A stretch of DNA of 64,000 bases, from NCBI RefSeq assembly GCF_013368755.1, contig NC_049562.1:5146001-5210000 (forward strand), given 5' to 3'. Positions 23,691 to 34,684 of this stretch are shown piece after piece. The notes beneath the pieces were generated by a model. That model searched no databases and was not told where the DNA came from. It worked only from the letters and a program-made list of their open reading frames with translations. The first letter of the stretch is position 1, and the number at the start of each line of letters is the position of its first letter. The DNA comes from Talaromyces rugulosus. Lineage: Eukaryota > Ascomycota > Eurotiomycetes > Eurotiales > Trichocomaceae. Position numbers and translations under genes: made by a program.

Positions 23691-24886
23691 TTGTTGGTAG
23701 GCGGGAAAAGGCTGAAGGAGCCGGCCGTGCTGGATCTCCCGCGCTGGCTCTGAGCCTTGGGCGGCTCCGGGGAGCTAGTGCTCTTCCGCCCGCCAATGCT
23801 CACCCTCAACGGCGCAACCACGTCCACATCTTCAACTTCCACCGGCGGTCGCGGCGACGGCATGCTCTGCTCCTGGCGCGACTCGCCGATGATGCGGTCC
23901 AGCTCGGATTCCAGATCGTCGTAGTTCGCCGGCGAGATCGTCTTTTTATCGTCATCCGCCGACAGTCGAGGCTTGAAGAACTTGTCGACGGGCGACTCGT
24001 CCACCTCCCGCGGCGAGTACCTCGACATTAGATGGACGATGTGGTTGGGTGCGCGTGCCAGGGGCTCTTTGGGGACCGTGATCCGAGGCGGCGAGGGCAC
24101 TTTGGGCAGAGGCTTGTTTTTCAAGTCGGATGATGAGTTTGTCCTCCTCTGGGTCGGGTGCTGCGGCGGCGTGCTTTGGTCAAAGGTCGGTTTCCTGGCC
24201 GGGTTGGCCACTGTAAATGCTTTTTGCAGTTGGGCGGCCGGCTTGTCGACAGGTGTGTTACCGGTGGAAAAATCGGAGAGGCTCGACGTCGATGAGGCCG
24301 GGCTGTAGTATGAGGAATGGCGATCCCAGGTGTCGGGGGTAGAGGATGTCGAGGTAGGTTGCAGCGATTCTCGCGGAGGTTGTTGCGATTCTTTCGAAGG
24401 TTGTTGTGATTGTTGCGTGGGTAGTTGTGATCCTTGCAGAGGTTGTTGTGAAGCGTCTTTGCCCGGGTCATTGAGCACCTCTTCCATACCAAAAGAAGGG
24501 CCGAATTCTGGCATCTCAAGCGCCAAGGCCGACAGATTCAGACAATCATCGTCGAGCAAATAAGATGACAGCCGCAAAACGTTCCGGTCTTGTTGATCGG
24601 CCAGAATATCCGGCTGCGAATTAGGAGCAACGGGCCCTTCTTCGCTGGCACTCCGGTTCAACGGTAATCGAGCCAGTGCCGTCTCGGATTGCGAGAAGCG
24701 TTGCTCAAGCTTGGGCCGTGCCAGATCAGCCGAGTGCTTCTTTGCGTTGTTTTGCTTGAGCTGCTTGCTAGATTTGAATTTCGACAAACTTTGCTTCATC
24801 CCATTTTGTTCACTGTCGGCCAATGGCCCTGCAACAGTCGCCTTGCTGCTCTTCTTCTGTCGAGGTAGGAAATTGGCGAAAGACAT
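21134..24886 (-). CDS. Large low-complexity protein with F-box-like and UBA-like segments
   Basis: A single exon of 1250 residues. Residues 1-700 are mostly disordered: Ser, Pro and Gln-rich, with a Q/P repeat at about 130-160 and an Asn run at about 400. Around residue 730 the segment MPEKVVMALMMNVSNLDQL, followed by a core of leucines and aromatic residues, resembles an F-box-like helical unit. Residues 790-1000 are globular and well conserved in character. Near residue 1155 the helices DKAIAMMVNDLGFSEHDAKW and the ones after resemble a UBA domain. An F-box plus UBA arrangement would suggest a ubiquitin adaptor, but this is inference. Strong antisense frames in the same stretch come from its GC-rich codons. 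No orthologue with a known role is recognised. Confidence 0.85.
23641..23696 (-). repeat. Trinucleotide repeat coding for asparagines
   Basis: GTT/GAT units on the plus strand, read as AAC and ATC in the gene, give about ten asparagines followed by alternating Asn and Ile. The tract lies in the disordered half of the protein and may vary in length between strains. Confidence 0.9.
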
Positions 24887-27800
24887 GACTGGTCAGACTG
24901 GGGCTTTTTTTTTTTTTCGTGTTGTGTGGCTCGTCGGCTTTGTTTAACTTCTCTTTCTCTCTCTCTCTCCTGGATTCCGTTCCAAGAGGCGGTCGATCAC
25001 TCCTAACAAAGAGTGTCTCCCAGGCTGCGCGCCGCTCACGTAAGAGTCGTCGAACAAGAAATAATGAAAAGGGTGCGCAGGACAGTCAATAAGATCAATA
25101 GCCTTGCGACGTCGAACAAAGCGAGCGGGTCATGACCTTTTTCCAGACGGCAGTGGTTGGCCGCGTAGATCAAAAGGGCTCAGCTCGTATTTGCGTACAG
25201 AGTAGATCGAATGAACAAAGAGCCAGTCGAGAAAATTGGATGTTGTGGAGGTTGAGTTGAGTCCAGTGTCGTGGTGAAGTAAGTGTAGGAGTCGGGAGAG
25301 AGACGGACGGGCATCCGGAGACAGGATGGAATAATAATAGTACTAATGACTACCAACAGGAACGGCTGCGACTAGCTAGCTACATATGTAGGGACTAGAA
25401 GCGACTAGACGTTAGACGGTTAGCTATGCGTCTGCACGGCTAGTGCGATGGAGACGAATTGGCCCCGAAAGGACAGCGCTGGTGTGTATTTTTGCAGACA
25501 ACGGCGTCCACTTCGCGCGCACTGTATGGAGTACTTTCCCCGATGGACAATGGTTGTGCAACTGGCTCAAGCCCAGCTGACAGCGCTGGTGTTTTATGGA
25601 TTATTTTGACTTGCGCGCACAATGCCAATATCTACTCAGGCCAGATACGATGCTTTCCGGTAAGGGAAATACAGGCGTGCGGTGGCGAGGCCGGGTTTGG
25701 GGGCGCAGAGGGCCGTTTTTCCTTTTGGCTTTAGTAGTACTCTATCTTCAGGACGCGTGGGCATATTTTAAAGTGCTGTTAAATAATACGGGCGTACATA
25801 ATCATTAATTTGTTATAATAGTGACAACTCCGTCGTAGGTGCTGAGCTATAATTACTTTGCGCACAGCCGGCCTGAAGCATAGTATGCATCCATCTCCTA
25901 CTCCGTATAGCTCTCAAGTACATGTACAAGCCTGCTTCCAAATATATCCAGACTGGTACGCAGCTTATGGTCCGAACGAGCCGTCCCGGGTCCAAGCCAC
26001 AGCGGCCTCCGTATAAAACTAATAATAATCATTATACAGCCATGAGGACATTCCGGGGACTACTTTGGAGATCGTATTATTATCAATACTGCCGGCGAGC
26101 TACCTACTAAGTCCTAACCACGGGCTGTGCAGCGGCTAGTAGTACGCAATACTAGTAGCAGGCCCACCTGTACGATCTGCATCTGGACAAGCCCCATCGG
26201 GATGGTGCAGCTGAAGCCTGAAGAGACCGGCCGGGGCCAATACGTCTATCAATCAGCATGTTAGTACAGAGCCCTCATCATCCGTATTATGTTGTTGGCA
26301 TTTATTCTAGACCAATATTAAAATTCTATCTCCTCTGTATTCCAAGCTCTTTTTTTTTTTTTTTTTACAAAGTATATATACAGTATTTGTTGAAAGAAGA
26401 AGAAGAAGAAGAAAGCCCCGGACGATCCATACTCGGCCCCCAACGGGCAGGCTTCTCGAAGCGTTCCATTCGGGCTCGGCGGATGTTTTCCCCCCGACGT
26501 CAACCCAGACTACGACAACCAACTCAGTAGGTCGAGCTGTCGATCTCTCTCTGTTTCCGATCGCTAGTTCCTTGCTTGATACCAGATGATATAATAGCGA
26601 CCCCAATTACCCACGTTCGAGAACGTGTCCGGACGATCTATCCAGGCTTCCGGAATGTGTACACTGTACATCCTTGGTCCGTGGTAATGTGAAGAATGCT
26701 ATGACCTGTTTTTTTAGTTAATTAATTATTGGGAATACGTTCTAGACGCAAGGGCAAGGGTCCTATCGTTTCACCATAGAGCGAGCCACGTTCCCATGTA
26801 GCATTGTGGCTGGTGCGTGTATCTAGGGTCGATGACACGTTGACTAGAATCGGCTTTACTACTCCAAGTTACAGATACTGATCTTCGGTTCTTGCATCAT
26901 TGAAGTCAACTTGTGACAACCTACTAGTTGATTGATCGTCCCCCTACTCCGTCGAGACTCGATAGGCCAAACGTTTTTGGGGCTATCTACATGTAGACGC
27001 CGATCGACACCTCCATCGTAACTAGTACTATTGATAAAAAAAAATGCGGAGAATAAATTCCCGACAATTCTATTCCTTTTTTATTTTTAATAAATACACT
27101 CACACCTTCACCAGTTGACTTTTGGCTTGACAACTTCACCTTGCGTCAGCATTGGGAGGCGTATGCAGGTACGAAAAGAAATCGGATCCCGAGTGCTACG
27201 CCACATCTCACGGAAAAGCCTATAATAGAACAGAAAATATGCACCAAACCCTGCGAAGTCTGGTCATTATAAGCCCATGCTTGTAATCGACAAGGATGTC
27301 AATGGGGGTGGTGGAAAGGGGGCCGAAGCCACCCCGTTCACATTTGAGGCTACTACACAGTACATGACTGCATCTAGACCACGTCCGGTTATTGGCCGGG
27401 GTTCCTTCTAACCACGCGGATTAGATGTTGTTTGATTGCGGGCGATCGACTTTATAACACGCACAAGTAAAATCTCAGAGGATTTCAGTGGTGATGCATG
27501 TGGTATTGAGCTAGTTGCCCTTGCTGAGCTGCACATTTCTTGTTTGGGCATCGGAGAGCTATATACATATATGTATTAATTTATATGCACCGACAAGTAA
27601 GGTCGCCAACCTAGCATGTATTTAATCGCTATAGACAGGTATTATTAATATCTACAAATATCTAGTGCCCTATGCACATCATTTTAATGCGCTTGGTTGG
27701 ACGTCAAAACTCTTGAAACTAACCATTCTAACAACCCTAAATATAGTCTATTAATCCTGAAATCTCGATACCTCTTCATCAATTAATGTTTCCCTTCTCA

Positions 27801-28774
27801 TTAAATCGGGAATATTTAGCTACGCCAGTTAGTTTTTCTGCTAACTTGATTATCATGTGAAAATGCAACCATCCTATTTAGTTCTTTCCCCTCTTCGACC
27901 CCAGGCAACAAGAGCCACCAACATCTGTTCAATGTTCGCATGTTGGTTAAATATTGAACCACTACCAACCCATGCACAGGTAATCTCTCATAACTTAAGC
28001 CAAAATACCCGATGGAACTATGTGGCCTTTTCAATGTGGTAGCAGCGAAGGCATTGTCATACGCCACGGCGCTTTGGGGCGCAACGCCCTGGTCAGCACA
28101 ACCGTGATATACCAGGCACCGGTTTATGCTCTTTCGGACACCTTGTAGGTCTAAAATACCGGTATCTATTTGAATGCCACATCCTTTGAATTCATTCCTT
28201 CCTACTTCTACTGTGTACCATTCGGGTGATATATATTCACAGGTAGTTGATATGTTATATCGTTAAGCAGTCAAACCCCATGTCCACATTTAAGAACCTG
28301 AACAATGACTTTTTTACTTATAGGGTGCGTAGTTTATGGTGTTCTCTCCAATGATAAGAACACCTGTATCAATAGATATGGTGCTTTCAATGTTGCAAAT
28401 GAGAATCTGTGAAAGGATGAGAAATATCAATTGATGCTGGTAGGTGCACGCTAAATATCTATGCATGCAACATTTTAAATACTAATTTTATTGGTTAAAC
28501 GATACAACATTTGTGTGAGCTTCGCTTATAAAAGCTGTTTTCTTTATTTGACACATGACCGTAGTTGCCATTCAATGTTGGCCTGAGGCGGATAAGCTGA
28601 CAGCGGGATCGCCTACATTTCAAGTGACTTCGCACCCCTTGACATTTTCTATGACTTTGAACTAAGTTAACGCACACAACACAAGTCTCTAACTGGAGCT
28701 ATCATTACCAACAAAATGGGTATCGTATTTGATGATGAGATTTGCACCAAGATACACTCGTCCTTTGAGGATAT
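24887..28774. other. Gene-poor stretch
   Basis: About 3.9 kb with no supported gene. The first kilobase is probably the promoter and leader of the large protein gene. Beyond it are only short frames, a poly-T plus GAA repeat near 26350-26413 and several A/T-rich runs. No terminal repeats, transposase or reverse transcriptase motif was found by eye. Confidence 0.5.
26350..26413 (+). repeat. Poly-T tract and (GAA)n microsatellite
   Basis: A run of T residues at about 26350-26366 is followed 25 bases later by about six GAA units. Both lie in non-coding sequence. Confidence 0.85.
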
Positions 28775-29271
28775 TTACTTCGTTATGCGCCATATGCTGA
28801 AAAGAAGCATATGGGAAAATTCTAGAGCGTCGACTGCGATTTGTTCCACGTTTGTCTCTCCTTGGGCCAACTTCGTACAGCCATACACTAGGATCGTGTA
28901 GGCGTACTTGAAATCGGCCTTTAGGCCATGGTTGCTGATTGCATCATGGATCAACAATAATCTCTTCGCCGAGACTACCGTGGCAAGCTGATACCAGTTC
29001 CGCTTAATTTCTGTGGTGAGACCTGTTGCGTGTTCTTCGGTGAAATTCCCGCCTACAGAGATAAACAGCTGGAGCAGTGACTTCAGCCCTAGCTTTGCCT
29101 TGTTTTTGGACTTCATCAAGGTGCTGATGGCATCCAAGGATGTAGTATCTTGGGTCAAAGTGGACTTGGTCAACTCAAGATGGAGTTGAGCAAGTTGGTG
29201 GTCTGTGTCGGACCCGATGTAGGAAGTTTGGCGTGTGTTGTTGTTGGTCTTGTATAAGTTAGTGACTTATA
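28775..29271 (-). pseudogene. Open fragment without start codon, unknown family
   Basis: The frame is open for about 165 codons but has no ATG upstream of the conserved-looking part; it starts after a stop near 29271. It reads as helical protein with segments LAQLHLEL, GLKSLLQLFISVGGNF and KRLLLIHDAISNHGLKADF. The composition looks like true coding sequence rather than chance. It may be the remnant of a larger gene, given the other broken fragments within 2 kb. I do not recognise the family. An unseen upstream exon is the alternative. Confidence 0.4.
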
Positions 29272-29787
29272 CTGCAGTCACTTTTTCGGACCATTCTTTG
29301 CGTTTTCCGATCAGGCTTGCTGACTCTGATCTATGCTCATGAAAAAAAAAAAAAAAAAGATAAGATCCTGCGCAATGGGATTTGGATACCAGAGGCTGCT
29401 CTTGTGGTCATTTTCCATAAGTTCTGACCGAATTCCTCGAAGCTGGCCCCTGTAGCTCTTTCTCACTGATGCCGCGCGGAATGAGGCCAACAAGAACAAG
29501 CTTCCTGGCAGAGGCCCTATCTCTGGCCTTTTGGTAGGACTGTCGTAGGAGGTGAAGATAGTAATTCGTGGGCCCTAGCGATTACCGCTTTGAGATTTGA
29601 TGAACCCTAGCCACAGATCATCGGCTCCATACGATATCTGTGCTTCATCCGCTATAACATTATTAAAGAGTGTGTCTTGAGTAACGAAATCGTAGCCATT
29701 GTCTTTGAACATGTGAAAAAAGATGCTATTGTAACTCTGACATTCTCTCGAAGCCAGGAATTTTTGTAGATGACTGGTATTTTTCGG

Positions 29788-30057
29788 TTACGATAGTGAG
29801 CAAAGACAAGGCGAGCACTGTCTTTCCTGATGCGGGTGTCCCTCGTAAATGGACCCCCTGGTAGAAGAAAAGGAAAGGAAATTCATTGTCCCATTAAAGA
29901 TCTGCTCATTAATCCCACTGATCTTTCCGTGATTCTGGCCCACGAATAGCCCATGTAAGAAATCTCGAACATTGAATGTCAGGATCGATGGTTGGAGAGA
30001 TATATCAAGGACATGGGGCCCCATTAATTTGGCGTTAGAAAGTGCCAGGGGGCCCAC
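29788..30057 (-). pseudogene. Degenerate P-loop NTPase fragment
   Basis: On the minus strand, between about 29870 and 29800, one frame reads GVHLRGTPASGKTVLALSLL, with a perfect Walker A (GTPASGKT). That frame is interrupted by a stop about 18 codons upstream, while a neighbouring frame stays open with unrelated-looking sequence, so at least one frameshift is implied. The YLRGTPxSGKT form occurs in fungal multigene families of large NTPases of unknown role (recollection of the family, not tested). No Walker B was located. Confidence 0.5.
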
Positions 30058-30127
30058 GCATACATGGATTAGGAGGTTAGCAAATTTTTCCAGGCGGTAA
30101 GATTCTAGCAGTCTTACACCACGCCAC

Positions 30128-30907
30128 GTGATATGTCATTCGACAAACTTGCCAGGTGGTGATTCCTTCCCTCGATGTGCGCTTTCTAGCGTCCTCCGTT
30201 CCTTTCCTTTCCCATCTCGTCCTCTTCACACCATGGACTTACTGTGGAGGATACTTTATCCACAGCAAGGAAAACTAGACACCGAGATGGCGATGTGTAT
30301 GCTTCTTGATCTATGTCTCAGTTTCTAACTGAAAGCTTCCATAGGGCCATCTGGGGTGCCTCTGAGAAAAGGCAGTCGAAGAACTAGCGAGAATCATCGA
30401 CCGGGATAGGGCTGTACAGCTATCGCTGGTCAGTCACTAAAGCATCTCTGCTATTCTCTACTTCGGCGAACAGCAGTACTCCAACTGGCTCCTCAAAAAG
30501 GAACGTACGATGAACTTTTGCCATTTTACTTGGGCGATTTTAACGAGCCGTTTGAAATCGAAAAAGTTGGCACAATCCTGGTTCAGGTCAAGAACAGAAA
30601 GAAATCCTCAACGATCAGTACTACTCTCAGAGAGTCCTTCGAGCCACCGCACTCCAACCATCTCCGCCCAAGATACCAGCAACGCAACTGGGATCCCATA
30701 CTGTCAACAAACCCTGAGACTAAAATCTCGTTTATTCTATTGATTTTGGCATTGAGTCCTCATCCTCTGTGGAGATATCACCAAGCTACGCAAAACGGCC
30801 GACAGTCTTCCGCTACTTTGAGGAAATGAATTTCGGTCAGTGCCTCCCAAGGCTTTTCTGTGGCGACGCAGGAAAAGAGATTCTAGATCAATCACCGGCG
30901 ATGTGAT
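30128..30907 (+). pseudogene. Degenerate fragments with ILVQVKNR motif
   Basis: Coding-like pieces occur in different frames on the plus strand: a leucine-rich piece at 30233-30328, then one reading LPFYLGDFNEPFEIEKVG and TILVQVKNRKK at about 30507-30605, and a last one at about 30723-30907 reading SIDFGIESSS, FRYFEEMNFGQC and ending at a stop. Frame changes separate them. The VQVKN strand followed by an Asp-Phe-Gly segment is a feature I associate with repeated fungal proteins of unknown role that carry a P-loop earlier in the chain, like the fragment on the other strand nearby. Likely a decayed gene. Confidence 0.45.
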
Positions 30908-31529
30908 CTTCTTTACAATGTCCTCAACCTAGATCAAGTTTCGGAGGAGATGCCAGAAAATCATGTCGTTATCTCCGGTTAAGGAGGCATCTTTCCTGCT
31001 GTTTTGAAAACTCCTGCACCTAGTTGACCTTTTTACTTTCTTGTCTTTCTTGTGATGTTGAGAATGTATGTGATTGAGTGTCGACTTTGGCTCCCCTGGG
31101 TGCAAGCTGGCCAATAAAAGCCAAAAATTCACATCAACTGATATCGACCATTACCAAACAGATAGCGGACGACAATTACAATCTGAATCGAGATTCGCAA
31201 TGGACAATCTGGTTGCTGTACAGTCACCGGCAGGCTGGGACAGTCAAGTATAGTGGCAATATCAATTAACCCCAACCCTGCAACTACTCCCACCTCCGCC
31301 ATTGCTCTGCCACCACTGCTATCCAGTTTAAAACAACAAAAAACATATGAATAAAATCTAGTGATGACAATTTCGTAAATTAGGAACAGTCCCAAAATAG
31401 CCCCCGGCAGAAAGATAATCCGACACCTTTCTCCTCTCTGCACGCTAAACTCTCTCACTCAGCATATCCTCCACTTTCTTTGATGTCAACTGGTATCCCT
31501 AGCCAGTCTCTAGTCAAAGATTGTCTATA
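30908..31529. promoter_or_regulatory. Upstream region of the alpha/beta hydrolase gene
   Basis: 622 bases between the decayed fragments and the hydrolase start. No gene or repeat was seen. Confidence 0.5.
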
Positions 31530-32300
31530 ATGTCAGCCTCCAAACCAACCATCGTTCTTGTCCATGGCGCATGGCACGGGTCGTGGTGCTGGAAGTTCCA
31601 AACCCCGGCGCTCGAGGCACTTGGCTACGCTATCGAAACGGTGGACATGCCCTGTACCAGCAGCGTCGCTGGAACAACGCAGTTTGACGATGCCGCGCGC
31701 GTGCGATCTGTCGTGGAATCACTATTGACGGAGGGTAAGCGAGTCGCTATAGTCGCGCATTCGTACGGCGGACCGATTGCCAGCGCCGCCATCAAGGGCC
31801 TGCTGGATAACCGCAACCTTCTAGGCATGATCGCATTGTGTGCATACATCTTTCCTAGTGGAATGGACCAAGGTGCAGCCATTCGCAGTATTGGGGGCCT
31901 GCCCTATGTAAATTGGGACTCCCCAACCGAGGGCCTGTTCGTCACCAAAGATCCGGGAAGCTTGTTCTTCCCCCCAGACGTGTCTCCGGATCTCGTCGAG
32001 TGGGCTGTTCCACAGCTGAGTCCGCAGAGTATGGCGGCCAATACGGGCATTGTGCCTCCTCAGGCCTGGCAGGATGATGGCTATCCCGGCCGGCTGGGTT
32101 ATATCAGGTGCACCGAGGACATGGTCAACCCGCTCGCGCAGCAGAATACAATGATTGAAGGCGCCGGGGGCAGCGATAAATGGGTTATCCGGACATTGGA
32201 AGGTTCTGGTCATAGTCCGTTTCTGTCGCGGCCAGCTGAGGTTGCTGCGGCGGTGGATGAGATTGTGAAGCAGTTTGAAGCAGGGGTACCGAGTAAATAG
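31530..32300 (+). CDS. Alpha/beta hydrolase
   Basis: One exon of 256 residues beginning MSASKPTIVL. The fold is clear: oxyanion strand VLVHGAWHGSWCW, nucleophile elbow AHSYGG with the catalytic serine near residue 82, and the C-terminal histidine in GSGHSPFLSRP. The short lid and the HGAWHG start resemble the methylesterase/hydroxynitrile-lyase-like group, including plant salicylate methylesterases, which are about this size. No signal peptide is present, so it is probably cytosolic. No pathway is indicated by neighbours. The substrate is unknown, though small esters are the usual ones. Confidence 0.9.
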   Translation: MSASKPTIVLVHGAWHGSWCWKFQTPALEALGYAIETVDMPCTSSVAGTTQFDDAARVRSVVESLLTEGKRVAIVAHSYGGPIASAAIKGLLDNRNLLGMIALCAYIFPSGMDQGAAIRSIGGLPYVNWDSPTEGLFVTKDPGSLFFPPDVSPDLVEWAVPQLSPQSMAANTGIVPPQAWQDDGYPGRLGYIRCTEDMVNPLAQQNTMIEGAGGSDKWVIRTLEGSGHSPFLSRPAEVAAAVDEIVKQFEAGVPSK

Positions 32301-32558
32301 AAGACATGTCGATGAGTATCAATTGATGTGCATATGAATCGCTACATATATATTTTTTTACATGTAGACTTGAGCTTATACCAATGAATAGTATCTATGT
32401 TTCCATACGTACCGAATATAAACAATTAGTTCCCAAATAAAAATATTGATTCAAGGAGTTGGTTACTATAGCGGTGTTAAAAACTATCTGATAAACTATC
32501 CTTTTCTTTGTATTTTCCACTATATCATCTGATATCTATGATAATATGTTTCAGCTAG

Positions 32559-33349
32559 CTATGCCGTTGCCAGACTGAGATATATAGCCCATATAAACCC
32601 ACAGGTACTCCCAAAAAGCATTCGCTTGTCCACCGGAATGAGCGTAAAGCTCAGCAGCGAGACCGGTGGCCATACTTTTAGCCCAGCAAGCATAATCGGC
32701 CAATATTCCTGGAAAAAGTTTAGTCGTTGTGCTTCATAGCATGAATTAAGTAGCTCAAAGAGTTCCAACTCACATTCTGAACCGTCTGAAAAATATCCTC
32801 CACTGTCCCACCGCGTAAGATGGTTATGGTGCTCAGGAACAGTATCAACATCCCAGAAGCGCCGATAGTTTGGTCAATGATAACCTTGATAATTGTATTT
32901 CTGACATGCAACTTCTGCTCCGCCTGGCCATTCTTTTTCTTCTCGTCATCCGACTTTTTCGGGTGTGAGTCCTGTGTAACCGTGCGCTGCCCCGGAAAGG
33001 TCGACTCAAGATTGACCATCCACAGGTACGTTGGGGGCGTGTTTATGAGGGCCACCGCAGTGAACTGCCCCAGAGCTGTGTAGTCTAGCTGGAGGGGGGT
33101 CTAACAGTTTTCTCGCGGAGAGCCGGTCAGTTGGATGTCTAGTTATATTTCATTGATAGGAAAAAGGTGGCCATGTGGTCATAGAATACAGCATGACACT
33201 AGATCTCATTTCAAAATACATAATCAACCTGATCATCAAGCCAAAGTACCTACCTGAGACCTATACGCGGTAATTGCTTGCGCGACGATATTCGAGGCTG
33301 CATTGATGACGGCAGCCTGCAGAGTGGCGGTGACGATGGGCGGCGCCAT
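32559..33349 (-). CDS. Mpv17/PMP22-family membrane protein
   Basis: Three exons, 33349-33254, 33100-32774 and 32708-32559, give 190 residues, the usual family size. The C-terminal exon carries the family signature: a Trp-Pro-rich helix (LKVWPPVSLLSF), VPVDKRMLFG-like turn and a final WAIYLSLA. The middle exon is longer in its hydrophilic loop than usual and includes a Lys/Glu-rich stretch (about residues 70-90). Family members sit in peroxisomal or inner mitochondrial membranes and are thought to form channels. The acceptor of intron 1 could also be 12 bases later with the frame kept. The gene is divergent from CutC. Confidence 0.8.
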
Positions 33350-33773
33350 GACGTTGGGAGGCGACACTCTTTGTTATTTGTCTTTAGAAATATAACTAGA
33401 TGCCAAAAAAAATTCAAAAATTCGGGAGAAATAAAAAAGATTGAGCTGAAGTGAAGAAGATACGTATAACCAACAACCAACACCAGTCGACGCTAACCAG
33501 TCTTCAACGTGGAGACCCCGCATTGGCAGTGCTAACTGGCGTCTTCAAATGTTGCATCGGAGCTTTTTGAGGTCAGCTTAAAACCGAATTTTATATTATT
33601 CAACTATCAAAGTATCGCGCGGCAGGTGATATAGAATCATTCCAGCCTCTTATAGATGAAAAGCCGCTTTTCCGTTTCCTACATCCGCCAACTCTCAACT
33701 CCCATAGCCAACCGGTTCTGACTGTGGGACAATTACCAGTCAACAACAATTACCAAGAGACGCTAAACATAAA
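33350..33773. promoter_or_regulatory. Divergent promoter of Mpv17-like and CutC genes
   Basis: 424 bases between two opposed start codons. No other gene was seen. Confidence 0.55.
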
Positions 33774-34565
33774 ATGACATTCCTCGAAATCGCCATCTTC
33801 AACCCGGCCTCGGCGCTAGTCGCTTACACCTCCGGCGGGGCAGACCGGCTGGAACTATGCGCTGATGGCTCGTCGACCAACGGTGGCACGACGCCGACAC
33901 TCACGACACTGGAGTGTGTTATAGGCTCGCTCAGCTCGTCTCCTCATCACCGCGGTCAATGGCGAAACTCGATCCCAATCTATACCATGGTCCGGCCACG
34001 CGGCGGGGACTTTGTGTATTCCGACGAGGAATTCGAAGTGATGAAGCAGCAACTCCGCGAGCTGAAACAGGCGGATTATAGCAGTCGCAGCAATTACGGG
34101 TTTGGCAAAGTATCTGGTCTTGTTTTCGGCATCCTAACACGCGATGGGAAAGTCGACAAGCCCCGGAATGAAGAGCTGGTCCGGCTTGCAGCTCCTTTGC
34201 CGTGTACTTTCCACCGTGCCTTTGATCAGGTCATCCAAGCCGGAAACCGTCGTGGCCAGAACGGCGTCAGCGAGCAGGTCCGGAATGAGCTGGAGAACGT
34301 AATTGATGCTGGATTTGCAGCTATACTCACCTCTGGCGGCGAAGAGACGGCTGTTGACGGCGCCGAGATGATTGCTGCCCTGACCACGGCCGCAGATGGG
34401 AGGATAACTATCATTGCTGGCGGTGGCGTCAGGTCTAAAAATGTACATGAACTACGGAAGAAGACCGGCACGCTCGTGTTTCATTCGAGCGCGGTTTTGG
34501 AACGGGGAAGTGATTTGGCCAGTCCGGAAGAAGTGAGGGGTTTGAAGAGAGAGTTGCTAACGTGA
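33774..34565 (+). CDS. cutC: CutC-family copper homeostasis protein
   Basis: One exon of 263 residues, slightly longer than the bacterial CutC. The TIM-barrel landmarks are present in order: EIAIFNPASAL and GGADRLELCA near the start, TMVRPRGGDFVYSDEE at about 70, FGILTRDGKVD at about 122, and TFHRAFDQ at about 148, then AILTSGGEETA and the phosphate-type loop IAGGGVRSKNV. CutC was linked to copper tolerance in bacteria, but its biochemical activity is not settled. The protein is expected in the cytosol. Its divergent neighbour is a Mpv17-type membrane protein. Confidence 0.93.
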   Translation: MTFLEIAIFNPASALVAYTSGGADRLELCADGSSTNGGTTPTLTTLECVIGSLSSSPHHRGQWRNSIPIYTMVRPRGGDFVYSDEEFEVMKQQLRELKQADYSSRSNYGFGKVSGLVFGILTRDGKVDKPRNEELVRLAAPLPCTFHRAFDQVIQAGNRRGQNGVSEQVRNELENVIDAGFAAILTSGGEETAVDGAEMIAALTTAADGRITIIAGGGVRSKNVHELRKKTGTLVFHSSAVLERGSDLASPEEVRGLKRELLT

Positions 34566-34684
34566 TATACTGCCTACGTGTCGGTAGAACATTTGGAGCA
34601 TGAAAATTAGGTGCATTCTGGAGCTACTAGCATATATTACATATCGATACGTCGTCAAACATACAAAATCGGAGATTTACTTTT

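Noticed and set aside
22994..23753. Plus-strand frames of 213 and 177 residues
   Set aside because: They lie antisense to the 1250-residue gene and reflect its GC-rich codon use; their sequences are rich in Arg, Gly and Ser without domains.
24887..31529. CRISPR array or integrated mobile element
   Set aside because: No spaced direct repeats or transposase/integrase motifs; the genome is eukaryotic.
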